This document shows, one piece after another, positions 17,780 through 27,371 of a stretch of DNA of 64,000 nucleotides. The position numbers and the translations under genes were made by a program. The DNA is taken from the NCBI RefSeq assembly GCF_029542085.1, contig NZ_CP107036.1, forward strand, positions 4,340,001 through 4,404,000, given 5' to 3'. The stretch comes from Sphingobacterium sp. ML3W (GTDB taxonomy: Bacteria; Bacteroidota; Bacteroidia; Sphingobacteriales; Sphingobacteriaceae). The first letter of the stretch is position 1. Every line of letters begins with the position of its first letter. Below the pieces are notes generated by a model. That model made no database searches. It was not told where the DNA came from and saw only the letters and a list, made by a program, of their open reading frames with translations.

Positions 17780-20752
17780 TTAAAATTCTACATTTACACC
17801 AAGTACAAAGGATCTATTTTGTGGATATGTCCCCCAATCGAGGCCTTGTACTCTTCCCGAATTTCCCCACTGGTTTACCTCTGGATCCATGCCTGAATAT
17901 TTAGTCAGCGTAAATAGGTTGCTTGCCGAAAAATAAGGCTGAATCTTTTGAATTCCAATCTTTTTCAAACGTTCAGGTGCGATAGAATAACCCAATGAAA
18001 TATTTTTCACGCGCAAATAACTTCCATCTTCCACAAAATAAGATGAGTTTTTGATATCAAAACCTGCTTTGGGCACATGTGTAATCTGTCCGGGAACACG
18101 CCAGCGATCGAGTACAACTGTCGTTTGGTTACAACCATCATACATTCCCTCTGTTTCCATTCTGCTCGCATTGAAAATATCATTACCGTAAGTGCCCTGA
18201 AGAAATATACTTAAATCAAAATTTTTCCAAGAAAAACTATTTGTCAATCCGTACACAAATTTTGGATTGGGATCCCCGATATAAGTGAGATCGGAAGGAG
18301 ATGTTTTGCCATCACCATTGAGATCTCTATACATCAATTCACCTGTCTCCGGATTTACACCATCAGAAATATATCCATAAAATCCACCTAAAGGCCTTCC
18401 AGGTTCATTCCTAACGACCGTTGCATTGACTAGATTATTTGTAACCGCATCATTGTAGATTTTTGTAAAAACGAGCTTATCCAGACGGTTCTTATTAAAC
18501 GAAATATTGAAATCCGTATTCCATGTAAAATCGCCTGTGAGATTCTTGGAGTTGATCCCAATCTCAAATCCTTTATTGGTCATTTCGCCCTCATTCCGTT
18601 TAATTGTGCTCGCCGAGGAAGACCCTGTAGGCAAGCTCACTTCCATCAACATATCTGTTGTTTTTTTATGGTAGTAATCTAAGGTCAGGTTCAATCGATT
18701 ATTTAATGTAGAAAAATCTATCCCCACGTTCGCTTGGGTCGTTGTTTCCCATTTTAAATCTGTCGCTCGTAAGGTAGTCGAATTCCCAATATTTGGCGGA
18801 GAATATTGATATTTGTCTTCAAACCAAGGTAAACGCTGAATCACATTGAATGAAAGATAAGAGTAGTCCCCCAATCCAGATTGATTCCCGGTCTGACCCC
18901 ATCCCCCGCGTATTTTAAAGTCATTGATCCAATCCACGTCCTTCATAAAATCCTCCGCAGATAAACGCCATGCTGCCGATACCGAAGGGAAATATCCCCA
19001 CCGACCAGAAGGACTTAATTTTGATGATCCATCCGCGCGCATATTTGCTGTTACAAGATATTTTCCATCGTAATTGTACATTGCACGGGCAAAATAGGAT
19101 AGGATGGCCCAATTGGATGCCCCGGACCCAGTTCCATTCCATGAAATCTTGTTTGCCGCATTGAGCGTCTGTATGATACCATTAGCATAATTGGAACCAT
19201 AAATATAACTATTGGAATATTTGGAATCTGTCCAGGATGACCCTGCCATTGCCTCCAAGCTATGTTTTCCAAAGCTTCTGCTGTAAGTCAGCACATTGTC
19301 CCAAGTCAATACCGTGTTTGTGTTGCGAGCATCAGATGCCTCTCCAAACTGATTTCTACCCTGTTGTGTAATCCAGGGATCTAAAAACGTTGTCAGTACA
19401 CCCGATCGTCTGTCCATTGAAAAAGAGGACTTCCAGGTTAAATTGGGTAAAAAAGATATCAATACACTTCCTGTTGCCAATAATCTATTCTCCCGATTAT
19501 TGTTATTCTTGGTTCGTTCGAGATTTTCTAAAGGGCTGTTTATATTTAGCCCATTGAAATTAGTATTGTACCGATCAGGAAACAGAGTATCCCATATTGG
19601 TGCATAAGTTGGCGTATTAATGATAGAGGTAACCACTCCGCCACGATTAGATCCGTTGCCCGAGATAATCCCGTTGGTATTGTAATCCGCATAAGATAAA
19701 TTGGCATTAACCTTCATCCATCTTTTTACTTGATTATCTATATTCGCTTTGAAGTTATAACGTCTAAAGAATGAACCTTGCAGCGTGCCTTTCTCTGTCA
19801 GATAGCCCCCACCCAAATAATAACGTAATTTCTCGTTACCATCGGAGATTGATAACTGATAATTCTGTTGAACTCCAGTTTTATAGGTTTCCTTAAACCA
19901 GTCTGTTTGATCAGTAAGCCCTTCAGGCAGCTTAACATAACCTGTCTCATCCATCAACTCCTTGTATTGTGCGGTATTCAGGACTTTTACGGTATTATTA
20001 ACCACATTTGCTGTAGCTTGTGCTCCTAAGGTAATTTTAGCTTCCCCAGCTTTTCCGGATTTTGTCGTTACAAGAATAACACCATTTGCTCCACGCGAAC
20101 CATAAATAGCTGCAGAAGAAGCATCCTTTAAAATCTGAATGTCCGTGATATCACTTGGTGATAAAAATTTGATGTCCTCAACAGGTAATCCATCGACAAC
20201 ATAAAGTGGGTCATTTGAACCATTAAATGAGGTTGTACCCCGGACTTTAATTGACATCTCACCACCGGGTGCTCCATTGGGTTGGATCACAGATACACCT
20301 GCAGCCTTCCCTTGTATGGCCTGCCCCAAACTTACGACCGGTCTCTTTTCCAAATCTTTGGTCGATACCGAAGAAATTGCGGTGGTTACATCTTTCCGTT
20401 TTACGGCACCATAACCGATCACAATAACGTCTTCAAGTACATTGGTCGATGAGTTCAGCTGAACAGTCATTGTACTATTAGCCGGCAATTCTTTATTGTC
20501 GTAGCCAACAAAACTAAATTGAAGAATACTACCGTGAACAGCTGAAATTTGAAAACGCCCATCTCCGTTACTGGAGACCGCATTACTGGTACCTTTCTGT
20601 GTAATTGTTACGCCAGTGAGCGGTTTCTGATCTTGGGCATCAAGCACTCGTCCACTGACCTGAATACGGTCTTGTGCAAACACCGAATTCAACCAGGTAC
20701 ACAAGAAAATCAGCCCTATTGAAAAGGTTACTTTTCGAGTAAAGTAAATCAT
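17780..20752 (-). CDS. SusC/RagA family TonB-linked outer-membrane transporter (GH30 locus)
   Basis: This 990-residue channel has a signal peptide (about 1-26, ending SVFA), a carboxypeptidase-like regulatory domain (about 30-105) starting VSGRVLDAQDQKPLTGV, a plug domain with VIVIGYGAVKRKDVTTAI and IKVRGTTSFNGSNDPLYVVD (about 110-225), and a beta-barrel ending LGVNVEF. No STN domain is present, so control probably comes from the membrane regulator encoded upstream and not through a sigma/FecR pair. It is the first gene of a four-gene operon (SusC, SusD, GH30, SusE-like). Two direct copies of AAACTAGC 40 bp apart (20796 and 20836) lie in the upstream region. Confidence 0.94.
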   Translation of the reverse strand: MIYFTRKVTFSIGLIFLCTWLNSVFAQDRIQVSGRVLDAQDQKPLTGVTITQKGTSNAVSSNGDGRFQISAVHGSILQFSFVGYDNKELPANSTMTVQLNSSTNVLEDVIVIGYGAVKRKDVTTAISSVSTKDLEKRPVVSLGQAIQGKAAGVSVIQPNGAPGGEMSIKVRGTTSFNGSNDPLYVVDGLPVEDIKFLSPSDITDIQILKDASSAAIYGSRGANGVILVTTKSGKAGEAKITLGAQATANVVNNTVKVLNTAQYKELMDETGYVKLPEGLTDQTDWFKETYKTGVQQNYQLSISDGNEKLRYYLGGGYLTEKGTLQGSFFRRYNFKANIDNQVKRWMKVNANLSYADYNTNGIISGNGSNRGGVVTSIINTPTYAPIWDTLFPDRYNTNFNGLNINSPLENLERTKNNNNRENRLLATGSVLISFLPNLTWKSSFSMDRRSGVLTTFLDPWITQQGRNQFGEASDARNTNTVLTWDNVLTYSRSFGKHSLEAMAGSSWTDSKYSNSYIYGSNYANGIIQTLNAANKISWNGTGSGASNWAILSYFARAMYNYDGKYLVTANMRADGSSKLSPSGRWGYFPSVSAAWRLSAEDFMKDVDWINDFKIRGGWGQTGNQSGLGDYSYLSFNVIQRLPWFEDKYQYSPPNIGNSTTLRATDLKWETTTQANVGIDFSTLNNRLNLTLDYYHKKTTDMLMEVSLPTGSSSASTIKRNEGEMTNKGFEIGINSKNLTGDFTWNTDFNISFNKNRLDKLVFTKIYNDAVTNNLVNATVVRNEPGRPLGGFYGYISDGVNPETGELMYRDLNGDGKTSPSDLTYIGDPNPKFVYGLTNSFSWKNFDLSIFLQGTYGNDIFNASRMETEGMYDGCNQTTVVLDRWRVPGQITHVPKAGFDIKNSSYFVEDGSYLRVKNISLGYSIAPERLKKIGIQKIQPYFSASNLFTLTKYSGMDPEVNQWGNSGRVQGLDWGTYPQNRSFVLGVNVEF

Positions 20753-20795
20753 ATGAAATAAAAAAATTGGTTATTGTTTTGTCTTTGGTTATTCC

Positions 20796-20886
20796 AAACT
20801 AGCGAGGAGTTTCCCCTGCTCCATCGCTCAAAACAAAACTAGCAGGACCGAAACAGGAAAAAAAGCGGCGGTACTTAAAAAGTACC
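20796..20886. promoter_or_regulatory. Repeat-containing upstream region of the GH30 locus
   Basis: Two AAACTAGC direct repeats (20796-20803, 20836-20843) lie 40 bp apart, and GGTACTTAAAAAGTACC (20870-20886) is a 7-bp inverted repeat. TAAAAAGTAC within it recurs at 20941-20950. TAGTTTTG on the minus strand fits a -7 element. These are candidates for binding by the regulator encoded at 21009. Confidence 0.35.
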
Positions 20887-21008
20887 TCTCAAAAAACACA
20901 AAACACTACAAGACAGCGCACTACAAAATAAAACACAAGATAAAAAGTACTAAAAAGAGATCGAATACAGGCTTGTATTATTAATTATTTGGTATTTATC
21001 AGTGGATA

Positions 21009-22637
21009 TTAAGGTCGATCAATAGTTGCAATTTGACAAACAGATGCCTCAAAGGCATCGCGATGGCCAGCTGCTTTGTTACGTACCTTGGTTCTATAGT
21101 TATAAACTGTACGAAGGGAGTATCTAAGAAAACTAGCGATCTTAACCGAGTCATCTATTCCCAGACGAATCAGGGCAAAAATACGCAGTTCTGTATTGAG
21201 CAGTTCATTTTTCTTCGGATATATCTTCTCGTCCTCTTGAAGAAGGGCATTAAATTCATCAACAAACGTTGGATAAAGGTTCAAAAAGATCCGATCAAAA
21301 TTGATATAGAGTTGTTGTATCTCCCTTTCTTCCATCTGTGTCGATCTCAATTGCTCCCGGATTGCTTCCCATTGGTTATTGGATGCCTTTTTCAGCAATG
21401 CTTTTCGTATATCCTCCATTTTGTCAATATAACTTGAACACATATCAAAAAATTGCGCAATATACTCCTCTTTAATGTGATTGGATTCTGAGAGTTTTAA
21501 ATTCGTTTGATTGATTTCAGTATTCAATGACCGCAACTGCTGATTGGTTCCTGACAATTCCGACCTGATCCTTCGCAAATGCTGGACTTGACGATAGATT
21601 ACAATCAATCCGATAATTACACCGATCAACAAAATACTAACCACAACAACCAAGGCGATCAATTGCTTATTCTGACTATTGATTTTCTGTTGGTACGCAG
21701 CATTAATGATTGGGTAGGAAGAGGTGCCTTCAATAATCCGATAACGCACTTTACACAGCATCGCATCATCAATTGTTTTTTCAATATAGCGAAAGGCACG
21801 GTCAAAATCCTGTTTATCATAATAAGCTAGCGCTAAATCATGAAATGAAGCATTGTCTCGATTTGCCATCTCAATATCTGCACTCGCTGAAATAGCCAGA
21901 TAATAAAGTTGGCCGGCCGTATTTTTTTCGTATTTATAGATCAAGCTAATAAAATAGGACAATAAGGCGCGCTGCTCCAAGTCTTTCTGATTTTCCGTCC
22001 AAAGCTTGAAAAATTGCTTTTTCGCATCTTCCCGACTGCCATTAAATAAGGTTTTTATCGCAATGGTCGTCCGATATTCCAATGAAGATTTCGGCAAAAC
22101 CTGTAATAGTGAATCTCGATAGCGTTCACTTGCCTGATAATATTCCTGACGGTCGTTACTTTGTCCATAATGACTATAAAATGAGCTATAGGTATCGTAA
22201 TATTTGGCTAAAAGTTTGGTAGCAAGGCCTGCGGAACTAATTTGGTTCAACAATTTTGATGCTTCAATATAACGCCCAATCGTCGAATAAACCCAGGCTA
22301 AATCTAGTTGAATAACTGTATGAAGTGAATCATTGTTGGCCGGAGCTAATTTTTGGCAAAGCGTGATATAGGTAAGTGCAGCATCGGAATCGAACTTTTT
22401 ATAGTTTTCAAAAATTTCATAATTCTTCTCAAAAAAACGAATTTGGTCAGCTTCAAGTGCTTTCGCCTCTTGTTTTAGTTTGGCTAATTTGTCTTCCCGA
22501 TTTTTAACATACATCTTCTGATTTTCCATTAGATATTCTAAACGTTGAAAAATCTTGGTACTATCCGAATAGTCCTGAGCAGTTAGTAAAAAACTTAAAT
22601 GAAATAGAAAAATGAAAACAAAAATGCGCTGCAACAT
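21009..22637 (-). CDS. TPR/transmembrane regulator with C-terminal HTH (DUF6377-type)
   Basis: This 542-residue protein has a signal peptide (1-20, ending LTAQ), a helical TPR-like periplasmic part (about 25-310), one transmembrane segment (about 326-348, LIALVVVVSILLIGVIIGLI), a coiled-coil-like stretch, and a cytoplasmic end with LRIFALIRLGIDDSVKIA and FLRYSLRTVYNYRTKVRNK (about 484-522), which looks like a LuxR/GerE-type HTH. This arrangement is that of the SusR-like/DUF6377 regulators found beside Bacteroidota glycan loci. It would sense a glycan fragment in the periplasm and activate the adjacent SusC operon directly. The HTH assignment is by eye. Confidence 0.8.
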   Translation of the reverse strand: MLQRIFVFIFLFHLSFLLTAQDYSDSTKIFQRLEYLMENQKMYVKNREDKLAKLKQEAKALEADQIRFFEKNYEIFENYKKFDSDAALTYITLCQKLAPANNDSLHTVIQLDLAWVYSTIGRYIEASKLLNQISSAGLATKLLAKYYDTYSSFYSHYGQSNDRQEYYQASERYRDSLLQVLPKSSLEYRTTIAIKTLFNGSREDAKKQFFKLWTENQKDLEQRALLSYFISLIYKYEKNTAGQLYYLAISASADIEMANRDNASFHDLALAYYDKQDFDRAFRYIEKTIDDAMLCKVRYRIIEGTSSYPIINAAYQQKINSQNKQLIALVVVVSILLIGVIIGLIVIYRQVQHLRRIRSELSGTNQQLRSLNTEINQTNLKLSESNHIKEEYIAQFFDMCSSYIDKMEDIRKALLKKASNNQWEAIREQLRSTQMEEREIQQLYINFDRIFLNLYPTFVDEFNALLQEDEKIYPKKNELLNTELRIFALIRLGIDDSVKIASFLRYSLRTVYNYRTKVRNKAAGHRDAFEASVCQIATIDRP

Positions 22638-22691
22638 AATAAAGCCCGGTTCAACATAGTCAAAGCTAAACTACATAAAAATAACAATAAA

Positions 22692-22719
22692 AAAGAGGAC
22701 ATCTCACGACGGCCTCTTT
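22692..22719 (-). terminator. Intrinsic terminator of the efflux operon
   Basis: AAAGAGG and CCTCTTT form a stem followed on the minus strand by TTTATTGTTAT. It lies about 90 bp beyond the end of the efflux pump gene and just before the regulator gene of the GH30 locus. Confidence 0.7.
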
Positions 22720-22807
22720 CTGTGACCCTCTTTTTGGGGTCTAAGAATTAACAAATTAATTCTTTATCGCATGAAAAATAGTTTCCCTAATTAGCTGAAC
22801 ATTGGGT

Positions 22808-25800
22808 TTATTTCCACCCACCTCCCAAAGCTTTGTAAAGTAAAATCTGGTTCAAGGTATTTTCTTTCTCCAGTTCAACTTTTCCAATCTGGGCTTCCAA
22901 GGATTCTTTTTGAGCTGTAACCACATCCAGCGATGTCACACGTCCCGCAATAAAAAGCTCTTGTGCAGCTTCAATAGATAGATCCAATGCCCTTACGTAC
23001 TCATCCACAAATGTTCTACGCTTACTGATTGCCTCTTGAGTCATAATGACATTAGAGACTTCGTTATAAGCATTCACAACAGATTTCTCATAGTCTAAAA
23101 AAGCAATTCCATAATCGGCTTTTGCAACTTCATACTGTGTCTTCAATTGTCTTTGATTTAATATAGGCAGCGTGATACCACCAAATAAATTATAAGCAAT
23201 AGATTTGTCCAAATTAAACAACTTGTTGAAACTGAAGCTCTGTAAACCGACAAAAGGGCTAATGGCTACCGAAGGTAGAAAGGCCAACCGTGATGCTTCC
23301 TGATTGTTTGACGATGCCATCATCTTCAGGTAAGCAGTTTTAATATCTGGACGCTGATTGACCAGATCATCCGGAGTGCCAAAGGTCATTGCATGATATA
23401 GATTTGTATTTTCAATATATTCACTGCGCTTAATAGGCTGATAATATCTTCCCAGCAATCCGTTGATATGATGTTCCCACAGTGCAATCTCCTGACTTAA
23501 TTTCTCCTGAGCAGATTTAGAATTTGCCAATAGTGCTTTAAACTGTTGCACAGACAGTTCCGTGGCATAACCGGCATCTTTTTTTACCTCAACGACTTCA
23601 AGTGCATTCGTATGCAGTTCAATATTACGGTTATACACCTTGATCTTTTGATCGAGAGCCATTAACTCATAATAGGCCGTTGCAATATTGGATACCAATT
23701 CTGTTTCTAACAGGCGTTTTCCTTCCTGTTCGGCCAAAAAACCAAAATAAGCAGCTTGCTTCTGGCTTTTTAATTTACCCCATAGATCAATTTCCCACGA
23801 AGAACGAAGTCCAATAAAATAATCTGGGATAAATGGTTCTGGCAGCTTTTCATCATTTTTCAAATTACTCGAAAAATTTGAATCATAGTTACCGATACCC
23901 GATTCCGTGTAGTGCCCATATTTACGTATCCCGCCCTCAACAGCTGCTTCTACAGTAGGGCCTAATGCAGCCTTTCGCTGTTTAAAATAAGCCTGTGCTG
24001 ATTCAAGCCGTAAGATCGATTGGCGAATATCAATATTATGCTGTAATGCGGAATCAATCAATGCAACTAAAAGTGGATCCTTAAAAATCTCGCGCCAAGA
24101 CCGATTCCCCACATTTACGCTATCAACAGCAGTCCTTTCTGAAAATGCTGTCGGTACGGCAATTTTATCAGGCTGTGCCGCCTTCTTGGGGACAGAACAG
24201 CTACCAAAAAGAATGAGTGCAGCAATCACTAACGATGTCTGTTTTATAACCTGTTTTTTATTCTCCTTTTTTGAGAATAAGATAACCAGCCCCGGGATAA
24301 CAATAACACCTAATATCGTTCCGATAAGCATACCACCAACTGCAGCAGTACCAATACTCCGGTTCCCCAAAGCACCAGCCCCACTAGCCATCATTAATGG
24401 AATCAATCCAGCAATAAATGCAAAAGAAGTCATCAAAATAGGACGTAAACGCGCGACAGCCCCCTCAATTGAGGCAGTCACAATATCCATTCCCTGCTTA
24501 TATTTCAAATTGGCATATTCCACAATTAGGATCGCATTTTTACCCAAAAGACCGATCAGCATGACCAGTGCGACCTGGGCATAAATATTGTTTTCCAAGC
24601 CAAATATTTTCAGGAAAATAAAGGCTCCAAAAATTCCGGCAGGTAAACAGAGGAGAACTGGTAATGGTAATAAAAAGCTTTCGTACTGAGCACACAACAA
24701 CAGATAAACAAAGAGTAAACAGAGCGCAAAAATATACAGGGCCTGATTTCCTGAAATCTTCTGTTCACGGGTCATCCCCGACCATTCGATACTGTAACCT
24801 TGCGGTAAAGATGATGCAATCTTTTCAACTTCCTCGATCGCCTGTCCTGAACTAAACCCAGGAGAAGACTGACCTGTCACCATCGCTGAGCTAAACATAT
24901 TATAACGCGTAATCTGCTCTGGACCGTAAATACGCTCCATGGAAATAAAAGCATTATAAGGTACCATCTCTCCGGTTTCATTCTTTACATATAGACGGAG
25001 TACATCCTCAGGCCGCTGGCGATACTCAGGTCCTGCCTGTACCATCACCTTATACATTTGCCCGTAACGGATGAAATTTGTTGCATAGAGACTCCCCATC
25101 AAGGTTTGTAGGGTATTCATTGCATTTTCTACCGATATCCCTTTCTTTGCAGCCATATCATAGTCTACTTTCAGCATATACTGCGGAAAGTTAACATCAA
25201 AACTGGAACTGATATCCTGAATGACTTCACTTTTCTCCATATCCTCCATAAATTTCTGCAATACCTCCGCCGTCTTATTGAGATCTTCATTCCCGCTACG
25301 GTCCAACAACCGTAATTCAAAACCTGAAGAGTTACCAAATCCCGGAACTGTCGGAGGAGGGAAGAAATCAATTTGCCCATCTACAAAATCCTTTGTTTTC
25401 TCCCGCAATTCCTTGATTACATCATCGACCGTTTGATCTCTTTCTTTCCAAGGTTTAAGGTTAATCATCCCCATTCCATACGATGCACCGGAGACCTCAG
25501 TAACGATACTATATCCCGATAGGGTTGAAACTGTTTCGACAATATCCAACTTACGTGCAACGGAATCAATCTTATCCAATACGCGCTCTGTACGATCTAC
25601 TGTTGCCCCCGGAGGTGTAGTTACCGAGACATAGATCATACCTTGATCTTCTGTTGGAATAAAACCCGATGGCAATATCGCACTGCTTCCCCAAGTAGCA
25701 ACAAAGAATCCACCCAACAATAGTAGTGTGAGTCCGCGTCTAGCACTTGTTTTCATCAATATTCCTTTATAACCGAAAGCGGTTCGGTCATAAATAGCAT

Positions 25801-27358
25801 TGAATTGTTTGAAAAAACGGTCCAACCAATTATTGGATGGTTTGCGATCATGTGGTGATTTTAAGAAAAGCGCACATAACGCAGGTGTCAACGTTAGGGC
25901 ATTTATACCTGAAATCACGATAGCCGCGGCCAAAGTCAGCGAAAATTGCCTATAAAATATACCTACTGGGCCTGAAAGAAAGGCAACAGGAACGAAAACT
26001 GCCGACATCACCAATGTGATCGCGACTACAGCTCCCCCAACTTCTTTCATTGCTTCTAAGGTCGCTTCCATGGGTTGTAGATGTTCTTCCTCCATCTTAG
26101 CGTAAACCGCTTCCACGACCACAATCCCGTTGTCGACCACAATTCCGATCGCCAATACCAATGCAAATAGTGTTAGTAGATTGATTGAGAAGCCTAACAT
26201 CTGCATGAAAAACAAAGCTCCAATCAGACAGACCGGTACCGCCAGAATTGGGATAACTGTCGCTCTAAAATCCTGTAAAAATATAAACACGACAATAAAC
26301 ACCAGTAGAAATGCTTCCAGTAGGGTCTTTATAACCGATGAAATAGATGCATCCAAGAAACGTGACACATCATAGCCCATGGTATAGGTCATACCCGCTG
26401 GAAATGAAGTCTGCTTCAGTTCTGCCATACGATCTTTTACCCGTTGAATAACCTCCTGCGCGTTTGATCCTGGTAGCTGTTTTAACATGATGGACGCAGA
26501 TGGGCGTCCATCTGTTTTGGAGACCATTTCATAATCCAGGGAGCCGAACTCAACGTCAGCTACATCCTTGATACGAATAATCGAACCATTGGAATTTGCA
26601 CGAATAGGCACATTGGCATATTCATCAATCTCCGTAAATTTTCCTGGATAACGCAAGACATACTGTTGCATATTGCGCATTTTGTCTGAGCTAATCCCAG
26701 TTTGCCCAGGTGCAGCCTCAATATTCTGTTTGCGCAAAGCCGCTACCACATCTTCGGCAGAGATATTATATGCCGCCATACGATCGGGTTTTACCCATAC
26801 ACGCATCGCATAATCCCGCATACCCATAATCTGGGCTAGCCCGACACCTTCAATACGTTTCAGCTCCTTCAGGATATTGATATCGGCGAAATTATAGATG
26901 AAACGTTCATCTGCAGTTTCATCGTCAGTAAAGACATTCAGGTACATCAACATTGAGTTGACTTCTTTCTCTGTCGTTACCCCAGCTTTAATAACTTCCT
27001 CAGGCAATTCATCCAGTACAGTCGTTACCCTGTTCTGAACATTGACCGCAGCAATATCCGGGTCCGTTCCTACTTCAAAGAAAATCTGTATCACCGTACT
27101 TCCATTATTAGTTGATACGGAGTTCATATAGGTCATCCCTGCAACACCATTGATCGCTTTCTCCAATGGAATAGCGACGGCATTGGTACTTACTTCGGCA
27201 TTCGCACCAGTATAATTGGCGTTCACAACCACCGATGGCGGCACAATATCTGGAAATTGCGTAATCGGCAACGTAAATAATGCCAGTAAGCCCAAGAGTG
27301 TAATAAAAACCGATATTACAAGCGATAATATGGGCCTTTTTATAAATGTTTCAAACAT
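22808..27358 (-). CDS. RND efflux pump fused to a TolC-like outer-membrane factor
   Basis: This single frame of 1516 codons joins two normally separate parts of a tripartite efflux system. Residues 1 to about 1035 are an AcrB/HAE1-type inner-membrane pump: MFETFIKRPILSLVISV start, TM4 motif AIGIVVDNGIVVVEAVY (near 409) and GLLGKNAILIVEYA, holding the TM10 Lys. Residues about 1055-1516 are a NodT/TolC-type outer-membrane factor, with RPDIKTAYLKMMASSNNQEA and AGRVTSLDVVTAQKE. The joint holds the former signal, SLVIAALILFGSC (Cys1054), with no ATG in front; a GTG (Val) lies just inside. The TM4 Asp pair of AcrB reads Asp-Asn here. The adaptor gene lies 13 bp upstream. Drug or solvent export is the family role. 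Confidence 0.88.
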   Translation of the reverse strand: MFETFIKRPILSLVISVFITLLGLLALFTLPITQFPDIVPPSVVVNANYTGANAEVSTNAVAIPLEKAINGVAGMTYMNSVSTNNGSTVIQIFFEVGTDPDIAAVNVQNRVTTVLDELPEEVIKAGVTTEKEVNSMLMYLNVFTDDETADERFIYNFADINILKELKRIEGVGLAQIMGMRDYAMRVWVKPDRMAAYNISAEDVVAALRKQNIEAAPGQTGISSDKMRNMQQYVLRYPGKFTEIDEYANVPIRANSNGSIIRIKDVADVEFGSLDYEMVSKTDGRPSASIMLKQLPGSNAQEVIQRVKDRMAELKQTSFPAGMTYTMGYDVSRFLDASISSVIKTLLEAFLLVFIVVFIFLQDFRATVIPILAVPVCLIGALFFMQMLGFSINLLTLFALVLAIGIVVDNGIVVVEAVYAKMEEEHLQPMEATLEAMKEVGGAVVAITLVMSAVFVPVAFLSGPVGIFYRQFSLTLAAAIVISGINALTLTPALCALFLKSPHDRKPSNNWLDRFFKQFNAIYDRTAFGYKGILMKTSARRGLTLLLLGGFFVATWGSSAILPSGFIPTEDQGMIYVSVTTPPGATVDRTERVLDKIDSVARKLDIVETVSTLSGYSIVTEVSGASYGMGMINLKPWKERDQTVDDVIKELREKTKDFVDGQIDFFPPPTVPGFGNSSGFELRLLDRSGNEDLNKTAEVLQKFMEDMEKSEVIQDISSSFDVNFPQYMLKVDYDMAAKKGISVENAMNTLQTLMGSLYATNFIRYGQMYKVMVQAGPEYRQRPEDVLRLYVKNETGEMVPYNAFISMERIYGPEQITRYNMFSSAMVTGQSSPGFSSGQAIEEVEKIASSLPQGYSIEWSGMTREQKISGNQALYIFALCLLFVYLLLCAQYESFLLPLPVLLCLPAGIFGAFIFLKIFGLENNIYAQVALVMLIGLLGKNAILIVEYANLKYKQGMDIVTASIEGAVARLRPILMTSFAFIAGLIPLMMASGAGALGNRSIGTAAVGGMLIGTILGVIVIPGLVILFSKKENKKQVIKQTSLVIAALILFGSCSVPKKAAQPDKIAVPTAFSERTAVDSVNVGNRSWREIFKDPLLVALIDSALQHNIDIRQSILRLESAQAYFKQRKAALGPTVEAAVEGGIRKYGHYTESGIGNYDSNFSSNLKNDEKLPEPFIPDYFIGLRSSWEIDLWGKLKSQKQAAYFGFLAEQEGKRLLETELVSNIATAYYELMALDQKIKVYNRNIELHTNALEVVEVKKDAGYATELSVQQFKALLANSKSAQEKLSQEIALWEHHINGLLGRYYQPIKRSEYIENTNLYHAMTFGTPDDLVNQRPDIKTAYLKMMASSNNQEASRLAFLPSVAISPFVGLQSFSFNKLFNLDKSIAYNLFGGITLPILNQRQLKTQYEVAKADYGIAFLDYEKSVVNAYNEVSNVIMTQEAISKRRTFVDEYVRALDLSIEAAQELFIAGRVTSLDVVTAQKESLEAQIGKVELEKENTLNQILLYKALGGGWK

Positions 27359-27371
27359 AATTTATCCTCCG

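Noticed and set aside
21033..21437. 134-codon open frame on the + strand
   Set aside because: It lies antisense inside the TPR/HTH regulator gene and shows no protein-like features.
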